A stretch of DNA of 14,796 bases from IMCC26207 sp044357715 (lineage in GTDB: Bacteria > Actinomycetota > Acidimicrobiia > Acidimicrobiales > Microtrichaceae). The position numbers and the translations under genes are program-made. This document shows positions 12,002-14,796 of this stretch, piece after piece (position 1 is the first letter of the stretch; the number at the start of each line of letters is the position of its first letter). The notes under the pieces are model-generated. The model searched no databases and was not told where the DNA came from. It saw only the letters and a program-made list of their open reading frames with translations. The DNA is taken from contig JBIKPA010000046.1 in assembly GCA_044357715.1 (NCBI GenBank), positions 1 to 14,796 of the forward strand, written 5' to 3'.

Positions 12002-14443
12002 ATGGCTGCAACGAACGAAGATGACCGAACAACTCAAGCAGTTCCTTCCGCTGCTGTGTATCACGATGCGTCTCTCTCGATTGAGGATCGGGTAGACGAC
12101 CTCATCTCTTATATGACCCTGAGCGAAAAGCTCGCTCAGCTAGGCGGAGTCTGGTCAACCGAACTACTCGGAACCCAGGATTTTTCAGCTGAGAATGCCG
12201 CTCGAATCATGCCGCACGGAACAGGACAAGTTACCCGTATCGCTGCTTCAACGGGTCTGAGGCCACAGGGTTTAGCAACACTCCAGAATCAAATTCAGGC
12301 CTGGCTTATCAACCACACCCGCCTTGGTATTCCGGCTGTGATTCATGAAGAGGCTGTGGCTGGTTTTTGCGCCCGAGATGCCATGCAGTTTCCGCAGGCA
12401 ATTGGCCTAGGGGCAACATGGGACACTGAGCTGATTGGCCAGATTGCTGCTCATATCCGCAGCGAAATGCTGGCAGTGGGCGCCCGGCAAGCCCTCTCTC
12501 CGGTTCTCGACATTGCGAGAGACCCTCGTTGGGGCCGGGTGGAAGAAACCTACGGCGAAGACCCGGTTCTTAGCTCTGAACTAGGAGTTGCCTATGTGCG
12601 CGGTTTGCAAGCCGATGCAGATGACGCAGCGGGCGGAGCAACACGCACACACCTTCACCAAGGTGTGATTGCCACGGCCAAGCACTTTCTTGGCTATGGG
12701 CTGAGCGACGGCGGTCTCAACCACGGCCCTGTGCAACTTGGTGAACGTGAGCTTCGTGAGGTCTTTGCCGAGCCCTTTGCCGCTGTGATTCGAGACGCTC
12801 ATATCGCGTCAATCATGAATTCTTACTCCTCGGTAGACGGCTTGGCACCGGCAGGTTCGCGAGCACTCCTGACAGAACTCCTGCGGGACGAACTCGGATT
12901 TTCGGGCAGTGTGGTTGCCGACTACTTCTCGGTAGACATGTTGGTGACGCATCACAAGGTGGCACCCACCAAGGGGGTTGCAGCCGCCAAGGCATTGCTC
13001 GCCGGGCTCGACCAAGAACTTCCCACCTTGGATTGCTATTCGCAGTTACCTGCACTGATCAACGCAGGCATCGTGCCAGAAGCAGTTGTAGACCTCTCGC
13101 TGCGACGGGTGCTGCGGCAAAAGTTTGCACTCGGCCTGTTTGAGAATCCGCTAGTCGATGCCAATGCTGCCTCAGCCGCATTTGGAACCGATGCCGGCAA
13201 GTCTCTGGCTCGCCAAGCAGCCCAGGAATCATTAGTCCTGCTCAAAAACGAAGGCATCATTCCGCTCGATGTGTCGAGAATCAGCAGCATTGCGGTCATC
13301 GGTCCTGCTGCAGACAATCCGCGGCTTCTTGAAGGCGACTATCACTACCCTGCCCACTTAGAACTTCTCTTTAATGCGTCAGCGCAACCAGAAGCCTCGG
13401 AACTCTCTCCGCATGCAACCGTGAGCGCTACTGGCGAATTCAGCCCAGGTCCGTATCTGCCGCCGATCACCACTCCGCTAGCTGGCTTACAAGATGCGCT
13501 CGCAGCAACAGAAGTACAACTGCGCTTTGCCGCTGGTTGTGAGATCACCGGCGCTGACTGCTCCGGTTTTGATGAAGCAGTTGCAGCAGCATCCTCCTGC
13601 GATATTGCGGTGGTCTGCGTCGGTGGCCGCTCTGGTCTTACCCTTGATGCAACCGTTGGTGAGGCTCGAGATGCAACCGATCTAGGCCTCACGGGTATGC
13701 AACTTGAGCTACTCGCAGCAGTTCACGCAACCGGTACCCCCACTGTTGCCATTGTTATCTCTGGCAGAGTGCACACTCTGGCTTCGGTTGAGGCTACGAG
13801 TTCGGCAACGCTGCTCGCATGGCTACCGGGTTGCGAAGGAGGCTCCGCGATTGCTGATCTCTTGCTTGGAACTGTTGCCCCATCTGGGCGCTTGCCGGTC
13901 AGCCTTCCGCGCTCCGAGGGTCAACTGCCTGTGCATTACAACCACCGATCCGGCGGTGGACGCAGCAATTTTTGGGGTGAGTACACCGACTCACCTACCA
14001 GCCCGCTGCACCCCTTTGGCTTCGGTCTTTCGACCACAGAATTTAGCTACTCAGACCCAGTTTTTTCAGAAGGAAGCACCACCGAGGTCACCGTTGTACA
14101 GGTGACAGTAACCAACACCGGTGCGTTGGATGCTGATGAAGTTGTGCAGTGCTACGTGCATGACGAGGTTGCCTCAGTAGCTCGGCCAGTTCGCCAGCTC
14201 GTCGGTTTTGCTCGGGTTCCGATAAGTGCCGGGCAATCAAAGACTCTGCGTTTTGTGATTCACCCATCTCGCCTTGCCTTCTTTGACGAGCAGATGGAGT
14301 TTGTGTGCGAGCCCGGAGCGTTTCGCATTGAGATCGGTGGTTGCGCTGGGCACCCAAAGGTTGTGACCACCTGCGACCTCAGCGGAGATGTTGCCCACTA
14401 TCGACAAAGTGAAGTGATTGCAACGGCGATTGAACTGCTCTGA
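12002..14443 (+). CDS. Glycoside hydrolase family 3 beta-glucosidase/beta-xylosidase
   Basis: This is an 813-residue protein. The ATG at 12002 is chosen because AGGAG lies 10 nt upstream; an earlier ATG at 11984 would put that site inside the gene. The GH3 N-terminal barrel covers about 25-370. It includes IHEEAVAG (114-121), DPRWGRVEETYGEDP (174-188), ATAKHFLGYG (224-233) and GFSGSVVADY (299-308), with the nucleophile Asp at D307. The alpha/beta sandwich domain begins near ESLVLLKNEGIIPL (409-422). E554 in LDATVGEARDATDLGL is the likely acid/base. A C-terminal fibronectin-III-like domain follows (about 690-795, with TVTNTGALDADEVVQCYV). The enzyme releases terminal beta-linked glucose or xylose from oligosaccharides or aryl glycosides. 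There is no signal peptide, so it probably acts inside the cell on imported glycosides. Glucosidase or xylosidase cannot be decided by eye. Confidence 0.93.
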   Translation: MAATNEDDRTTQAVPSAAVYHDASLSIEDRVDDLISYMTLSEKLAQLGGVWSTELLGTQDFSAENAARIMPHGTGQVTRIAASTGLRPQGLATLQNQIQAWLINHTRLGIPAVIHEEAVAGFCARDAMQFPQAIGLGATWDTELIGQIAAHIRSEMLAVGARQALSPVLDIARDPRWGRVEETYGEDPVLSSELGVAYVRGLQADADDAAGGATRTHLHQGVIATAKHFLGYGLSDGGLNHGPVQLGERELREVFAEPFAAVIRDAHIASIMNSYSSVDGLAPAGSRALLTELLRDELGFSGSVVADYFSVDMLVTHHKVAPTKGVAAAKALLAGLDQELPTLDCYSQLPALINAGIVPEAVVDLSLRRVLRQKFALGLFENPLVDANAASAAFGTDAGKSLARQAAQESLVLLKNEGIIPLDVSRISSIAVIGPAADNPRLLEGDYHYPAHLELLFNASAQPEASELSPHATVSATGEFSPGPYLPPITTPLAGLQDALAATEVQLRFAAGCEITGADCSGFDEAVAAASSCDIAVVCVGGRSGLTLDATVGEARDATDLGLTGMQLELLAAVHATGTPTVAIVISGRVHTLASVEATSSATLLAWLPGCEGGSAIADLLLGTVAPSGRLPVSLPRSEGQLPVHYNHRSGGGRSNFWGEYTDSPTSPLHPFGFGLSTTEFSYSDPVFSEGSTTEVTVVQVTVTNTGALDADEVVQCYVHDEVASVARPVRQLVGFARVPISAGQSKTLRFVIHPSRLAFFDEQMEFVCEPGAFRIEIGGCAGHPKVVTTCDLSGDVAHYRQSEVIATAIELL

Positions 14444-14469
14444 GGTCTAGCGCCTGGTTTCTTTTTGGT
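14443..14469 (+). terminator. Weak hairpin with T-rich tail after the GH3 gene
   Basis: AGGT and GCCT (14443-14455) can pair over a 5-nt loop. They are followed by a T-rich GGTTTCTTTTTGG. The stem is only four pairs including one G-U, so this is a marginal intrinsic terminator. Confidence 0.25.
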
Positions 14470-14483
14470 TCATTACCAATTCG

Positions 14484-14512
14484 TTGACTCAGTGTCACAG
14501 GGTGTTCGTAAT
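14484..14512 (+). promoter_or_regulatory. Promoter of the right-edge gene
   Basis: TTGACT (14484-14489) and CGTAAT (14507-14512) are spaced 17 nt apart, a good sigma70-like pair. Transcription would start around 14518-14521, at or just before the ATG at 14522. The mRNA would then be leaderless or nearly so, which is common in Actinobacteria and explains the lack of a Shine-Dalgarno. Confidence 0.5.
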
Positions 14513-14513
14513 G

Positions 14514-14529
14514 TAGAACACATGTTCGA
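14514..14529 (+). promoter_or_regulatory. LexA (SOS) box overlapping the start codon
   Basis: TAGAACACATGTTCGA matches the mycobacterial/actinobacterial LexA box TCGAAC-N4-GTTCGA at 11 of 12 defined positions, with A for C at the second base. The ATG of the downstream gene (14522-14524) lies inside it. A further GTTC half-site lies at 14504-14507. The box would cover the predicted transcription start, so bound LexA should repress the gene until DNA damage. Confidence 0.65.
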
Positions 14530-14796
14530 TCCGATAGATCCAAGCAGTTCAGATACAAACCCTGATAGCGCTGGTCCAGGTAGTGCTAGTCCAGATAGCG
14601 CTAGTGCAGATAGCGCTGGCCCAGATCGTTCGGGTCTCGGTGTTGCTGGGTCTGGGTTTGGGTTGGGTTGTGAGTTGGGTGCTGTTGCGCAACAAGGTGC
14701 GGGTGGTCTTGTTGAGTTAGCAAACCTTGTCGCAGGTGTGAGAGTTGCCGGTTCAGGTGCTGCTGCAGGTGGTGCCGGTGCGGGTGCTGCTGCGGG
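14522..14796 (+). CDS. N-terminus of a low-complexity protein, possibly DUF222/13E12-type; cut by window edge
   Basis: 91 codons are visible from the ATG (MFDPIDPSSSDTNPDSAGPG). Residues about 10-35 are Asp/Ser/Ala/Pro repeats. After a Gly-rich stretch, CELGAVAQQGAGGLVELANL resembles a helix, and then Gly/Ala-rich sequence runs off the edge. No conserved domain can be read in this part. The proposal that it is a DUF222 + HNH (13E12 repeat family) protein rests on the LexA box at its start, a known trait of several 13E12 genes in Mycobacterium tuberculosis, and on a loosely similar low-complexity N-terminus. This is inference only. Codon use in the visible part is strongly GGT/GCT-biased, unlike its neighbours. 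Confidence 0.6.
   Translation, partial: MFDPIDPSSSDTNPDSAGPGSASPDSASADSAGPDRSGLGVAGSGFGLGCELGAVAQQGAGGLVELANLVAGVRVAGSGAAAGGAGAGAAA
14564..14623 (+). repeat. Four 15-bp tandem repeats encoding DSAGP-type units
   Basis: Four consecutive 15-bp units of the type GATAGCGCTGGTCCA encode DSAGP, GSASP, DSASA and DSAGP at the N-terminus of the right-edge protein. Differences between the units are few. The length is in frame, so expansion or contraction would be tolerated. Confidence 0.85.

Overview
The window looks like chromosomal DNA of an actinomycetote. My best guess is a member of Acidimicrobiia or a similar lineage of moderate G+C. The reasons are a DUF3499 gene (a family essentially confined to Actinomycetota), a LexA box of the mycobacterial/actinobacterial type, GTG starts, several genes with no Shine-Dalgarno sequence, and Actinobacteria-like nitronate monooxygenase and SpoIID/LytB proteins. 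The placement is inferred from gene families; no rRNA or other marker is present. I saw no tRNA, rRNA, CRISPR array, insertion sequence or phage gene.

Layout, left to right. (1) 1-2215, minus strand: a tight three-gene cluster with gaps of 9 and 5 nt. It runs from an SDR-fold protein with a degraded active site, to a DUF3499 protein with a Pro/Glu repeat tail, to a carotenoid-oxygenase-family iron enzyme that runs off the left edge. (2) 2417-3970, plus: a secreted SpoIID/LytB-domain protein. (3) 3982-5118, minus: a nitronate monooxygenase family flavoprotein. Its -10 region is covered by a perfect 12-bp palindrome resembling operators of KstR-like TetR repressors. (4) 5268-5897, plus: a carboxymuconolactone decarboxylase/AhpD-like protein, transcribed divergently from (3). 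(5) 5927-7971, minus: an aldo/keto reductase and an SsuD-like flavin monooxygenase overlapping by ATGA. (6) 8012-9151, plus: a Gfo/Idh/MocA oxidoreductase, divergent from (5). (7) 9157-10903, minus: an ArsC-type reductase followed by a DUF2254 membrane protein. (8) 10961-11962, plus: an EamA/DMT permease with a Gly/Asn/Gln repeat at its N-terminus. (9) 12002-14443, plus: a GH3 beta-glycosidase without a signal peptide. (10) 14522 to the right edge: the N-terminus of a low-complexity protein whose start codon lies inside a LexA box.

Most of the genes are redox enzymes of broad families (SDR, NMO, CMD, LLM, AKR, Gfo/Idh), together with a sugar-type dehydrogenase, a permease and a cytoplasmic glycosidase. 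This fits catabolism of small organic compounds and glycosides, but no complete pathway can be read from the window.

I found no clearly new system. The observations most worth checking are the LexA box over a probably leaderless start codon at 14522, the KstR-like palindrome at 5142-5153, the SDR pseudoenzyme linked to DUF3499 and a carotenoid oxygenase, and CTGA/TCAG-rich inverted repeats sitting on the stop codons at three convergent gene ends.
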